A DNA stretch of 64,000 nt, from contig CAWIZC010000031.1 of NCBI GenBank assembly GCA_963840445.1, forward strand, positions 32,507 through 96,506. Direction: 5' to 3'. Made by a program: the position numbers and the translations under genes. The notes below the pieces were generated by a model. It was not told the origin of the DNA. It worked only from the letters and a program-made list of their open reading frames with translations, and searched no databases. This DNA is from AWTP1-13 sp963840445 (GTDB lineage Bacteria > Pseudomonadota > Alphaproteobacteria > Rhizobiales > Hyphomicrobiaceae). Every line of letters begins with the position of its first letter. The stretch's first letter is position 1. Below are positions 55,540 through 64,000 of the stretch, in pieces.

Positions 55540-57870
55540 CCAACTCAATCTCGGATTTCCTCGTATCGGCGCCAGGCGCGAGCTCAAGCAGGCTACCGAA
55601 GCCTATTGGAAAGGCAGCATCGATGCCCCGGCGCTGCTGGCGGCCGGCGCAGAGTTGCGCGCGCGGCATTGGAAGCTGCAGCGCGACAAGGGAATTTCCG
55701 TCATCCCGTCGAACGACTTCTCTTTCTACGACCAGATACTCGACATGACGGCGGCGCTCGGCGCCATTCCGCCACGCTTTCTGACCGACACGAGCGCCCA
55801 GCCAACCCATCCCAATGGCAGCGCACGCTGCGTCATGGAAGAGGCGGCTCGGGGCGGCGGCCATATCGAGTTGGATCGCTACCTTCGCCATGGCGCGCGG
55901 CACCAAAGAGGCGCCGGCGATGGAGATGACGAAATGGTTCGACACCAATTACCACTACATCGTGCCGGAGTTTCACAAGGACCAGACGTTCAAGCTGGCG
56001 TCGCGCAAGGCGGTGGACGAGTTCAACGAGGCAAAGGCGCTCGGCATCGTCACGCGGCCGGTGCTCATCGGCCCCGTCACCTATCTGATGCTTGGCAAGG
56101 TGAAGGGCGAGGAGTTCGATCCGGTTTCCCTGTTGGACCAGCTGCTCCCCGTCTATGGCGAGCTGTTGAGCGACCTCAAGTCTGCCGGCGCTGAATGGGT
56201 GCAAATCGACGAGCCGGTGCTGGCCGTCGACCTGTCGCAGGCACAGAAGCGCGCTCTGCAGCCTGGCCTACCGCCAGCTTGCCCCGGCGGCGCCCAAGAT
56301 CATGCTGGCGAGCTATTTCGGCGAATACGGCCACAACCTCGTTGTCGCGGCAGATCTTCCTGTTTCCGGTCACCATGCCGATCTCGTGCGCGGGCGCACG
56401 GAACTCGACAAGCTGCTGAACGCACTGCCCACCGACCGGGTGCTGTCGCTTGGCCTCGTCGACGGCCGCAACATCTGGCGCGCCAATCTGCACGACGCCT
56501 TCGATCTCGTCGAGAAGGCGCTGGCCGCGCGCGGGCCCGACGGACTGCAGATTGCGCCGTCGTGCTCGCTGATTCACGCGCCGGTCGATCTCGACGGCGA
56601 GGCCAAGCTCGATGCCGAGCTGAAGAGCTGGATGGCGTTTGCTACGCAGAAGCTTGGTGAGGTGGCGACTTTGGCGGCTGCCGCGACAAATGGCAGGAAA
56701 TCCGTCGAGCCCGCCTTCCAAGCGAGCTATGAGGCCGCCAGGAGTCGCGATACCTCGGCTCGGATTCACAATCCCAAAGTTGCCGAACGCATCGCCGCAG
56801 TCTCTGCGAAGGATCTCGCACGGCAAAGCCCGTTCGAAGCACGAAGGAAGAGACAGCGTTCGTTGATCCCGTTGCCGTCCTTCCCGACCACGACCATCGG
56901 GTCGTTCCCGCAGACCGCGGAGGTGCGCAAGGCCCGCGCCGCGCATCGCAAGGGCGACCTGGACGACGCGGCCTACAACACGTTTCTGAAGAAAGAGACA
57001 GAGAACGCGGTGCGCATCCAGGAGGAACTCGACATTGACGTGCTGGTGCATGGCGAGTTCGAGCGCAACGACATGGTCGAGTATTTCGGCGAGCAACTGG
57101 CCGGATTCGCCTTCACCCAGAACGGCTGGGTGCAGTCCTACGGCTCGCGCTACGTGAAGCCGCCGGTGATCTTCGGCGATGTGTCCCGGCCTAGGCCGAT
57201 GACGGTCGAATGGTCGGCCTATGCGCAGTCGCTCACCAAGCGGCCGATGAAGGGCATGCTCACCGGGCCGGTGACCATCCTGCAATGGTCTTTCGTGCGC
57301 AACGATCAGCCACGGTCGGCCACCTGCAAGCAGATCGCGCTCGCGATCCGAGATGAGGTGCTCGACCTCGAGAAGGCCGGCATCCGCCTGATCCAGATCG
57401 ACGAGCCAGCCCTGCGCGAAGGCTTGCCGCTGCGCAATGCGGACCGCGACCAGTATCTGAAATGGGCGGTCGACTGCTTCCGTCTGTCGGCTGCCGGCGT
57501 TGCGGATGAGACTCAGATCCACACCCACATGTGCTACTGCGAGTTCAACGACATCATGCCATCGATTGCTGCGCTCGACGCGGACGTCATCTCCATAGAG
57601 ACCTCCCGTTCCGACATGGAGCTGCTGGAAAGTTTCTCCGACTTCGAATACCCCAACGAGATCGGCCCGGGCGTCTACGATATCCATTCGCCGCGCTGCC
57701 CGAGCACCGCCGACATGACCAAGCTCCTCAGCAAGGCCAAGGAGCACCTCGCGCCGGAGCAGATGTGGGTCAACCCGGACTGCGGTCTCAAAACGCGCAG
57801 ATGGGAGGAAGTGAAGAACGCACTACAGAACATGGTTGCTGCGGCGAAGGCCATGCGGAGAAGTGCTTAG
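55536..57870 (+). CDS. metE: Cobalamin-independent methionine synthase MetE (three frame breaks)
   Basis: Transfers the methyl of 5-methyl-tetrahydrofolate (polyglutamate) to homocysteine without B12. About 778 residues. Repaired reading: MTNSI then GFPRIGARRELKQATEAYW (break near 55555, a missing base), ISVIPSNDFSFYDQILDM, break near 55883 to FAMARGTKEAPAMEMTKWF, break near 56262 to LAYRQLAPAAPKIMLASYFG. The C-terminal catalytic half is intact: TTIGSFPQTAEVRKAR, zinc ligands in HTHMCYCEFN, SIETSRSDME and VNPDCGLKTR. Ribosome site GAGAGG before the ATG. Confidence 0.94.
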
Positions 57871-57895
57871 CTCACGGCCGGCGTCAACTTACCAG

Positions 57896-57935
57896 CGGAC
57901 TTCTGCTTACGGCGGCGCAGCAGAAGTCCGTTTGC
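57896..57935 (+). terminator. Terminator after metE
   Basis: Perfect 12-base stem CGGACTTCTGCT (57896-57907) / AGCAGAAGTCCG (57919-57930) with an 11-base loop and a short TTT, 26 bases past the metE stop. Confidence 0.75.
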
Positions 57936-58456
57936 ACGCCGGGTGCTGGCAACGCCAAGTCCGACTTGGGTCAAAAGCGGCGTATGTAGGGATCGAGTGC
58001 CAGGCGATCCAGGGGTATCGATCGCCTTTATATCGCTGGCACCGCATGAAGCGAATGAGGTCTCGTCTCGGCCCATCAACATTGTCGCTCAGCGCCGCTC
58101 GGTTGCGGCAACCACACGGCTGCGGGCGAAAATGCCAGTCATGGGCAGTTCAGTCGACGGCCCAGCCTGCCGATGACCCCGATTGCCTGCGCGACCACGA
58201 AATACGGCTCCGACACGCGGGTGCCCGCGAATGTATCTGACAGCGCCCTCTACAGCTGCCATTACGCCGAGAAGCCATCGCTGGTGCAGCGCGACATCGT
58301 TGGCCCGTAACCGTTCATAAGTCGCCCAGCGCGTTCCGCTGCTGTGGTGGGGACTGTCCGACCGTGATCAACGCCACCACCAGACCTCAATTGCCGGCAA
58401 GTTGTGCGATCGATCCGTGCAACACCCGAGGCATTCCGCCCAGACTAGCCTGCGCC
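57936..58456. other. 521-base intergenic region
   Basis: Between the metE terminator and the S9 peptidase. Only short open frames of low plausibility on both strands. No RNA element or repeat recognised; contains the peptidase promoter by position. Confidence 0.5.
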
Positions 58457-60555
58457 ATGTCAACTCCGCGAACGAGGCCCGCCATCATGCCTGTCGATGC
58501 AAGACCTACTGTCTCCGCACCGGATGATGATCCCTATCTGTGGCTCGAGGAGATCGACGGTGCCCGCGCGCTCGCCTGGGTGGGCGAGCAAAACGCCCTG
58601 ACGCTCGCAAGATTCGGCACGGCTGGCTTCGCCGCAGACCGGGACACGCTGGCGGCCATCCTCGATCGGCCGGACAACATCCCCTTTGTCACGCGGCGCG
58701 GGCCGTATCTGTACAACATCTGGAAGGACGCCAAGAACCCGCGCGGCCTCTGGCGGCGAACCACGCTCGCCAGCTTCCGCACCGCACAGCCGGACTGGGA
58801 GATCCTGCTGGATATCGACGCGCTCGCGGCCGCGGAAAAAGAGGATTGGATATGGCACGGCGCGTCGACACTGCCCGAGACGCACGATCTGGCGATCCTG
58901 TCTCTGTCGCCCGGGGGCAGCGACGCGGCCGTTCTGCGTGAGTTCGACATCGCCGCCAAGACGTTCGTGAGAGGCGGATTCTACCTACCCGCGGCCAAGG
59001 GCGGCACCGCCTGGCTGGACCGCGACACACTGCTGCTGTCCAGCGCGTACGGCGGACCCGGCATGGCGACCACCTCGGGCTACTCCAGAACGGTTCGCTT
59101 GTGGCGGCGCGGAGGGGACGTGGATCGGGCTCCATTCTGCATGAGACGACGCCGGACAAGATGGGGCTGTGGGCCTCCGTCGACCGCACGCGAAGTGTCG
59201 AGACGGTCTGGTTCGTCGAGCGGCCTGGCTTCTTCGATGCCGTCTTCTGGCTCGGCGACCGCACCGGCCCGAAGATCATGCTCGACCTGCCGACCGATGT
59301 ACACCTGGAAATCCATCGCGATTGGCTCACGGTGAAGCGCCGCACGCCTTGGACGATCGGAGCCACGACCTATGCTCCCGACACGCTGCTCGGCATATCG
59401 CTGCAATCCTTTCTCGACGGAAACCGTGAGTTCGCGGTCCTGTTTGAGCCATCCGAGCGGCGCGCGCTCGAGCATTTCTACTGGAACGATGGGCGGCTGG
59501 TTGTCTCGATCCTCGACGAACTGAAGCCGGTGTTCGACGTGCTGACGCCGTCGGCGCAAGGCTGGGCGCGGTCCAAGCTTGCCGGCCTGCCCGAGGTCGG
59601 CGTAGTGCACGTCTGGCGCCTCGATATGGAGGAAGCGGAAAGCAACGGCGATCTGCTGGCAAACGCGCAGGATCCGCTCACGCCGGCGACCATGAGCCTG
59701 ATCGAACCCGGCAAGTCACCAGTGGTGCTCAAGCAGGCGCCGCGCACGTTCAACGCCGATGGGCTGATCGTGACGCGGCATGAAGCGGTCTCGGTGGATG
59801 GTGAGCGCATTCCCTACGTGCAGGTCGGACCGCCAGGCGAGACCGGCGATGCACCGGTGCATCTCAACGGCTACGGCGGCTTCGCCATCTCGCAGCTGCC
59901 CTACTATAACTCCGCCATCGGCAAGCTCTGGCTGGAGCGCGGCGGCACCAGCGTGACCGCAAACATTCGCGGCGGCGGCGAGTTCGGCACGCGCTGGCAT
60001 GAGGCCGGCCGCCTCGCCAAAAAGCCGTTGTCGCACGATGACTTCGCAGCCGTTGCCGCCGATCTGGTGCGGCGCGGCGTGACCCGTCCGGAGCGCATCG
60101 CGGCGGAGGGTGGCTCCAACGGCGGGATACTGATCACCAACATGCTGACCCGATATCCGGAGAGGTTCGGCACCCTGTTCTGCACCATCCCGCTGATCGA
60201 CATGCGCCGCTACAGCAAGCTGCTGGCCGGCGCCAGCTGGGTTGCGGAATACGGCGATCCCGACAAGCCGGAGGACTGGGCGTTCCTGCAAACCTACTCG
60301 GCCTATCACCAGGCCGAACCCGGGCGCCGCTATCCGCCGATCCTGCTTGCCACCACCCGCAAAGACGACCGCGTGCATCCGGGCCACGCCCGCAAGATGG
60401 CCGCCAAGCTGCAAGCGATGGGCTACGAGGCCTACTTGTATGAGCCCGCCGCGGGAGGGCACGGCTACGGCAAAGACAACAAGGAACGCGCGGCGTTCAC
60501 GGCGCTCGGCTTGGCATTTCTGAGAGAGAAGATCGGCTGGCCAGCCGACGCTTGA
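58457..60555 (+). CDS. Prolyl oligopeptidase family serine peptidase, S9A (one frame break)
   Basis: About 699 residues. N-terminal DDPYLWLEEIDGARALAWV is the standard S9A opening, followed by a beta-propeller and a C-terminal alpha/beta hydrolase domain. Catalytic triad: Ser in AEGGSNGGILI, Asp in TTRKDDRVHPGH, His in AGGHGYGKDN. The frame breaks near 59125; the second frame resumes ILHETTPDKMGLWAS, consistent with one missing base. Starts at 58457 or 58487. No signal peptide is evident, so likely cytosolic peptide cleavage after proline. Confidence 0.9.
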
Positions 60556-60567
60556 GACCCAGCCACA

Positions 60568-60659
60568 TGTCATCCTCGGGCTTGTCCCGAGGATCCAGCT
60601 CTCCTCGAGTTCCTGAGCGAGATGATAGATGGATGGTCGGGACAAGCCCGACCATGACA
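60568..60659. repeat. Dispersed intergenic palindrome, copy 5 (diverged)
   Basis: Opens TGTCATCCTCGGGCTTGTCC and closes GGACAAGCCCGACCATGACA. Same layout as the other copies but more diverged (ACCATGACA instead of GGGATGACA). It lies between the converging S9 peptidase and hslO genes. Confidence 0.85.
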
Positions 60660-60698
60660 ACGCCGAGAAGTAGCGGGTTCCATCCAGATCGAAGGAGA

Positions 60699-61667
60699 TC
60701 AGGTGATCTGATCGGGCGCGAAGCGGTATTTGCGCGAGCAAAACTCGCACGTCACCGTGATGGCACCGTCCGCCTCGCGCATGTCGCTGAGCTCGGCAGC
60801 GCCGAAGCGGCCGAGGAACGCGTGGATGCGCTCGCGCGAGCAACGGCAGGCTGCGTTCAGGTTGGTCGCAGGCAGGACGCGCACGCCCTCCTCGTGGAAC
60901 AGGCGGTAGAGCAGGCGCTCGGGCGACAGCATGGGGTCGAGCAGCTCGTGGTCCTCGACCGTTGCAGCCAGATGGCGCACGCGGTTCCAGTTCTCGTTGT
61001 CATCGCCTTGCAGGCCCGCGTCGTGCGCCTCACCCTCGACCGGCTTGCCGCCTTCGCGCGACAGGTGCTGGATGAGAATGCCGCCCGCGCGCCAGCGCCA
61101 GACCGGCTCGCCTTCGGGTCGGCTCGGACCGTAGTGTCGCGCCACCGCCAGCCTGATGAAGGTCGGCAGTTGCTCGGACTGGCGGAAATAGGTGTGCGCG
61201 GCATCGACGAGCGGCTCGCGCTCCAGGGCCACGATGCCTTGGTAGCGATCCATGTCGCCGCCCGGATCGATGGTCATCGCGACATGCCCGCTGCCGAGCA
61301 GCGCACCCTGGTTCCCACGTCCTTTGGCATCGGCCAGCGTCGGGTCTGCCTTGTCGAAGCTGGCGTAGCCGCGCACCTTGCCGGGCGTCTCGTAGTCCGC
61401 GACGAGAAAATCCAGTGCGCCGTCGGTTTTGGTCTGCAGGATGAACTTGCCGTCCATCTTGAGCGCCGCACCGAGCATGGCGGCCAGCGCCAGGGCTTCG
61501 CCCAGCGCGTGACTGACAGGCTCCGGGTAGGCATGCCGCGACAGGATGGTATCGACCACCGGGCCCAGCCGGACGATGCGGCCCCTGACGCCCGAGCGTA
61601 CCGTCTGGAAGGGCAGCAGCAGGTCGTCGGCCGGCATGGCCAGCTGCCTGTTTTCTGCTACCGCCAT
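60699..61667 (-). CDS. hslO: Redox-regulated chaperone Hsp33
   Basis: 322 residues from ATG 61667. Holdase activated by oxidation. The zinc-binding Cys tetrad is present: CRCSRERI (CxC) and CEFCSRKY (CxxC) at the C-terminus. The N-terminal domain carries SGVRGRIVRLGPVVDTIL and GSGHVAMTID. The start overlaps the argF stop as ATGA, so it is translated with argF; the argD-argF-hslO order is common in Hyphomicrobiales. Confidence 0.95.
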   Translation of the reverse strand: MAVAENRQLAMPADDLLLPFQTVRSGVRGRIVRLGPVVDTILSRHAYPEPVSHALGEALALAAMLGAALKMDGKFILQTKTDGALDFLVADYETPGKVRGYASFDKADPTLADAKGRGNQGALLGSGHVAMTIDPGGDMDRYQGIVALEREPLVDAAHTYFRQSEQLPTFIRLAVARHYGPSRPEGEPVWRWRAGGILIQHLSREGGKPVEGEAHDAGLQGDDNENWNRVRHLAATVEDHELLDPMLSPERLLYRLFHEEGVRVLPATNLNAACRCSRERIHAFLGRFGAAELSDMREADGAITVTCEFCSRKYRFAPDQIT

Positions 61668-62608
61668 CAGTCCACTCCGAGGCACCAGGCCAAAATCGCC
61701 TTTTGTGCGTGCAAGCGATTTTCTGCTTCGTCCCACACCACCGAACGAGGGCCGTCGATCACGGCGGCCGTCACCTCGTGGCCGCGATAGGCCGGCAGGC
61801 AATGCATGAAGATCGCATCGCGCGCGGCACTCTTCATCAGCTTATCATCCACCGCGTAGGGACCGAGCAACTGGTTGCGCCGCGATGCTTCTGGCTGCTG
61901 GCCCATCGACACCCAGGTATCCGTCACCACGCAGTCGGCACCGGCCACCGCCGCGACGGGATCGTCGGTCAGCTCGATGCTGGCGCCCTTCTGCCGCGCC
62001 CAGTCGATCACCGACTTGTCGGGGTTGAGCTGAGGTGGACAGGCCAGGGCCAGCTCGAAGTCGAGCTGGGCAGCCGCCTGAATCCAGGAGCAGGCGACGT
62101 TGTTGCCGTCGCCGGCCCAGGCCACGCGGTGACCCTTGATGGGTCCGATCGCCTCTTCGAATGTCATGATGTCGGCAACGATCTGGCAGGGATGGGTGCG
62201 GTCGGTGAGGCCGTTGATGACGGGAACGCTGGCGTGCTCGGCCAGCTCCGTCAGGGTTTCGTGCTTGTTGGCGCGGATCATGATCGCGTCGACGTAGCGC
62301 GAGAGGACCTTGGCCGTGTCGGATATGGGCTCGCCGCGGCCGATCTGCAAGTCCGTGTGATTGAGCGCCAGCGTCTGGCCGCCCAGCTGACGCATGGCAA
62401 CGTCGAACGACACGCGCGTGCGGGTCGACGGCTTCTCGAAGATCAGGATCAGCACCGCGTCCGCAATGCCCTCTGGACGCAGCTTGGCCGGCACGCGCTT
62501 GCCGGCCTTCTTCATGGCCCGCGCCATGTCGAGAATGCGCCGCAAGGTGCCGGCCTCGATGCGATCGATGTCGAGAAAATGCCGGGGTGTAGTGGCACGG
62601 CGCTTCAT
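61667..62608 (-). CDS. argF: Ornithine carbamoyltransferase
   Basis: 313 residues. Carbamoyl-phosphate site FEKPSTRTRVSFD, DRTHPCQIVADI, ornithine region DTWVSMGQ, and HCLPAYRGHEV with the active-site Cys. Converts ornithine to citrulline in arginine synthesis. It lies 15 bases after argD and overlaps hslO. Confidence 0.97.
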   Translation of the reverse strand: MKRRATTPRHFLDIDRIEAGTLRRILDMARAMKKAGKRVPAKLRPEGIADAVLILIFEKPSTRTRVSFDVAMRQLGGQTLALNHTDLQIGRGEPISDTAKVLSRYVDAIMIRANKHETLTELAEHASVPVINGLTDRTHPCQIVADIMTFEEAIGPIKGHRVAWAGDGNNVACSWIQAAAQLDFELALACPPQLNPDKSVIDWARQKGASIELTDDPVAAVAGADCVVTDTWVSMGQQPEASRRNQLLGPYAVDDKLMKSAARDAIFMHCLPAYRGHEVTAAVIDGPRSVVWDEAENRLHAQKAILAWCLGVD

Positions 62609-62623
62609 GGCAACAACAGATGA

Positions 62624-63892
62624 TCAGGCTGCCGGCTTGGCAACGCGCTTCAGAGCACGCGACAGGCGCGTCACGGCCTCGCCGATCTCGGCCTCCGACA
62701 CATTGAGCGGTGGCAGCAGACGCACGACGTTCTCGCCGGCGCCGACCGTGAGCAGGCCTTCCGCCATGCAGGCAGCGACGACCTCCGCCACCGGCGGCTT
62801 GACCTTGAGGCCGATCAGCAGGCCACTGCCGCGCACCTCCTCGACGACAGCGGGGTTTTCGTCCTTGAGGCGCGCCAGCTCCTGCTTAAACCGCAGCGCC
62901 ATGGCCTGCACGCGATCGAGGAAGCCTGGCTCCAGGATAGCATCGAGAACGGCATTGCCGACCGCCATGGCGAGAGGGTTGCCGCCGTAGGTCGAGCCGT
63001 GCGTACCGGCCACCATGCCTTTGGCGGCCTCGTCGGTGGCCAGGAACGCGCCTAACGGAAAACCGCCGCCGATGCCCTTGGCGACCGCCATCACGTCCGG
63101 CTCGACGCCCGCCCACATGTAGGCGAACAGCTTGCCGGTGCGGCCCATGCCACATTGCACCTCGTCCAGCACCAGCAGGAGCCCGTGCCGGTCGCACAGC
63201 TCGCGTAGCGCCTTGAGAAAGGCCATGTCGGCGACGCGCACGCCGCCTTCGCCCTGCACCGGCTCGACCATGATCGCCGCGGTCTCCGGTCCGATGGCCG
63301 CCTCCACGGCGGCCAGGTCGCCGAACGGGACGATATCGAAGCCCGGCGCCGGCGTACCGAAGCCTTCCAGGTATTTCTCGTTGCCGGCCGCGGCGATGGT
63401 CGCCAGCGTGCGGCCGTGGAAGGCGCCCTTGAAGGTGATGAGACGCCAACGCTCGGGGTGCCCGCTGGCGAAGTGATAACGCCGGGCCAGCTTGATGGCG
63501 CCCTCGCAGGCCTCCGCACCGGAATTGCCGAAGAACACCTTGTCGGCGAACGTCGCCTCGCACAGCCGCTCGGCCAGCCGCTCCTGCCCGGCGACGCGGT
63601 ACAGATTGGAGCAGTGCCACAGCTTCTGCGCCTGCTCGGTAATGGCAGCCGTCAGCTTGGGATGGGCATGGCCAAGCGCATTCACGGCGACGCCGCTGCC
63701 AAAGTCGAGATAGCGCTCGCCCGTCGTGGACACCAACCAGGCGCCCTCGCCGCTTTCGAATACGAGGTTCTGGCGCGCATAGGTCGGCATCACGGCTGCG
63801 GATGGCGCCGTGGACGCTTTGACGGCCTTCGGCTTGGGTGCGCTTTTTGACTTCGGGGAGGACTTGGAAGCCCGCACGGGAGACGTAGACAT
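62624..63892 (-). CDS. argD: Acetylornithine aminotransferase
   Basis: PLP enzyme of arginine (and lysine) synthesis, 422 residues from ATG 63892; an ATG at 63910 would add six. PLP-site features: FFGNSGAEACEGAIK, AFHGRTLATIAAAGN, VLDEVQCGMGRTG and the Schiff-base Lys in MAVAKGIGGGFPLGAF, then THGSTYGGNPLAM. The first about 35 residues are a Lys/Ser/Pro-rich extension before the fold, unusual for ArgD. A terminator-like hairpin ends about 30 bases upstream. Followed by argF. Confidence 0.92.
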   Translation of the reverse strand: MSTSPVRASKSSPKSKSAPKPKAVKASTAPSAAVMPTYARQNLVFESGEGAWLVSTTGERYLDFGSGVAVNALGHAHPKLTAAITEQAQKLWHCSNLYRVAGQERLAERLCEATFADKVFFGNSGAEACEGAIKLARRYHFASGHPERWRLITFKGAFHGRTLATIAAAGNEKYLEGFGTPAPGFDIVPFGDLAAVEAAIGPETAAIMVEPVQGEGGVRVADMAFLKALRELCDRHGLLLVLDEVQCGMGRTGKLFAYMWAGVEPDVMAVAKGIGGGFPLGAFLATDEAAKGMVAGTHGSTYGGNPLAMAVGNAVLDAILEPGFLDRVQAMALRFKQELARLKDENPAVVEEVRGSGLLIGLKVKPPVAEVVAACMAEGLLTVGAGENVVRLLPPLNVSEAEIGEAVTRLSRALKRVAKPAA

Positions 63893-63922
63893 CGGAGAAC
63901 CTGCTTGCATCGCGAATGAAAC

Positions 63923-63946
63923 AAAAAAGCCGCGCTCAGGCGCGGC
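63923..63946 (-). terminator. Terminator-like hairpin just before argD
   Basis: On the minus strand GCCGCG-CCTGAG-CGCGGC followed by TTTTTT. It is either the terminator of a gene beyond the window edge or an attenuator in the argD leader. A short open frame ending in His-Arg-Arg-Ala has its stop codon inside the hairpin. Confidence 0.8.
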
Positions 63947-64000
63947 GATGACCAAGGACCACAAGTTGATCCATCATCGCAGCCGCGCAGCGGGGCCGAT

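Noticed and set aside
57836..58240. Small plus-strand frames between metE and the S9 peptidase
   Set aside because: They run through the metE terminator and show no protein-like pattern.
1..64000. Programmed +1 frameshifting or an altered genetic code
   Set aside because: The breaks share no slippery sequence, fall in unrelated genes at random places, and a few go the other way. Sequence error is simpler.
1..64000. CRISPR array or prophage
   Set aside because: The repeats are widely spaced palindromes, not short direct repeats with unique spacers. No integrase, transposase, capsid or cas-like protein was seen.

Overview
The window is GC-rich chromosomal DNA, most likely from an alphaproteobacterium of the Hyphomicrobiales (Rhizobiales) or a close relative. 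The evidence is the linked TCA block mdh-(ridA)-sucC-sucD-sucA-sucB-lpdA, the argD-argF-hslO block, an NdvA-type glucan exporter with an OpgH-type glucan synthase nearby, and several copies of an intergenic palindrome bounded by TGTCATCC / GGATGACA, a repeat type familiar in this class. Genus cannot be fixed by eye. No rRNA, tRNA, insertion sequence, prophage or CRISPR array was seen.

Layout. 0-4.2 kb: end of an AEC permease, an orphan ParA-like ATPase with a coupled 131-residue partner, a secreted protein of unknown function and an FkbM methyltransferase. 4.3-6.1 kb: OpgH-type glucan glucosyltransferase. 6.3-11.6 kb: a dehydrogenase, a PTPS-like protein lacking the usual active-site residues, a glycosyltransferase, a methyltransferase, then GrpB, cytochrome b561 and a RibD C-terminal reductase. 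This may be a pterin- or pyrimidine-derived metabolite pathway, and a stand-alone GTP cyclohydrolase II lies at 21.9-22.5 kb. 11.7-18.6 kb: a YfhO-like membrane protein, an SbmA/YddA-type ABC protein and NdvA. 18.6-21.5 kb: a complete TRAP transporter (DctM, DctQ, DctP). 23-30.5 kb: an envelope-decoration region (sulfatase-fold transferase, GT2, ChbG/NaxD-type deacetylase, GtrA flippase, acyltransferase, SGNH hydrolase). 30.6-34.3 kb: an HTH regulator with its operator, a conserved unknown, CHMI, a TAXI binding protein and DUF1003. 34.6-44.4 kb: the TCA block. 44.8-49.4 kb: a flavin monooxygenase, ZapE, a GNAT and a hydrolase. 49.6-57.9 kb: a NikR remnant followed by two cobalamin riboswitches, one ahead of nrdA-nrdB and one ahead of a small gene plus metE. 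58.5-64 kb: an S9 peptidase, hslO, argF and argD.

The strongest biological story is at 50-58 kb. Two separate B12 riboswitches precede two enzymes that do not need B12: a class I ribonucleotide reductase and MetE. The cell would therefore switch on B12-independent enzymes only when cobalamin is scarce, which implies B12-dependent counterparts elsewhere. The NrdB has Phe instead of the radical Tyr and a Glu metal ligand at the Chlamydia-type positions, so it should be a class Ic (Mn/Fe) enzyme.

Caution on quality. At least 15 genes, including sucA, sucD, nrdA and metE, are split by single-base frame changes. Nearly all are repaired by removing one base. This looks like insertion-rich sequencing or assembly error rather than decay, so those genes are annotated across the breaks as probably intact, with break positions given.
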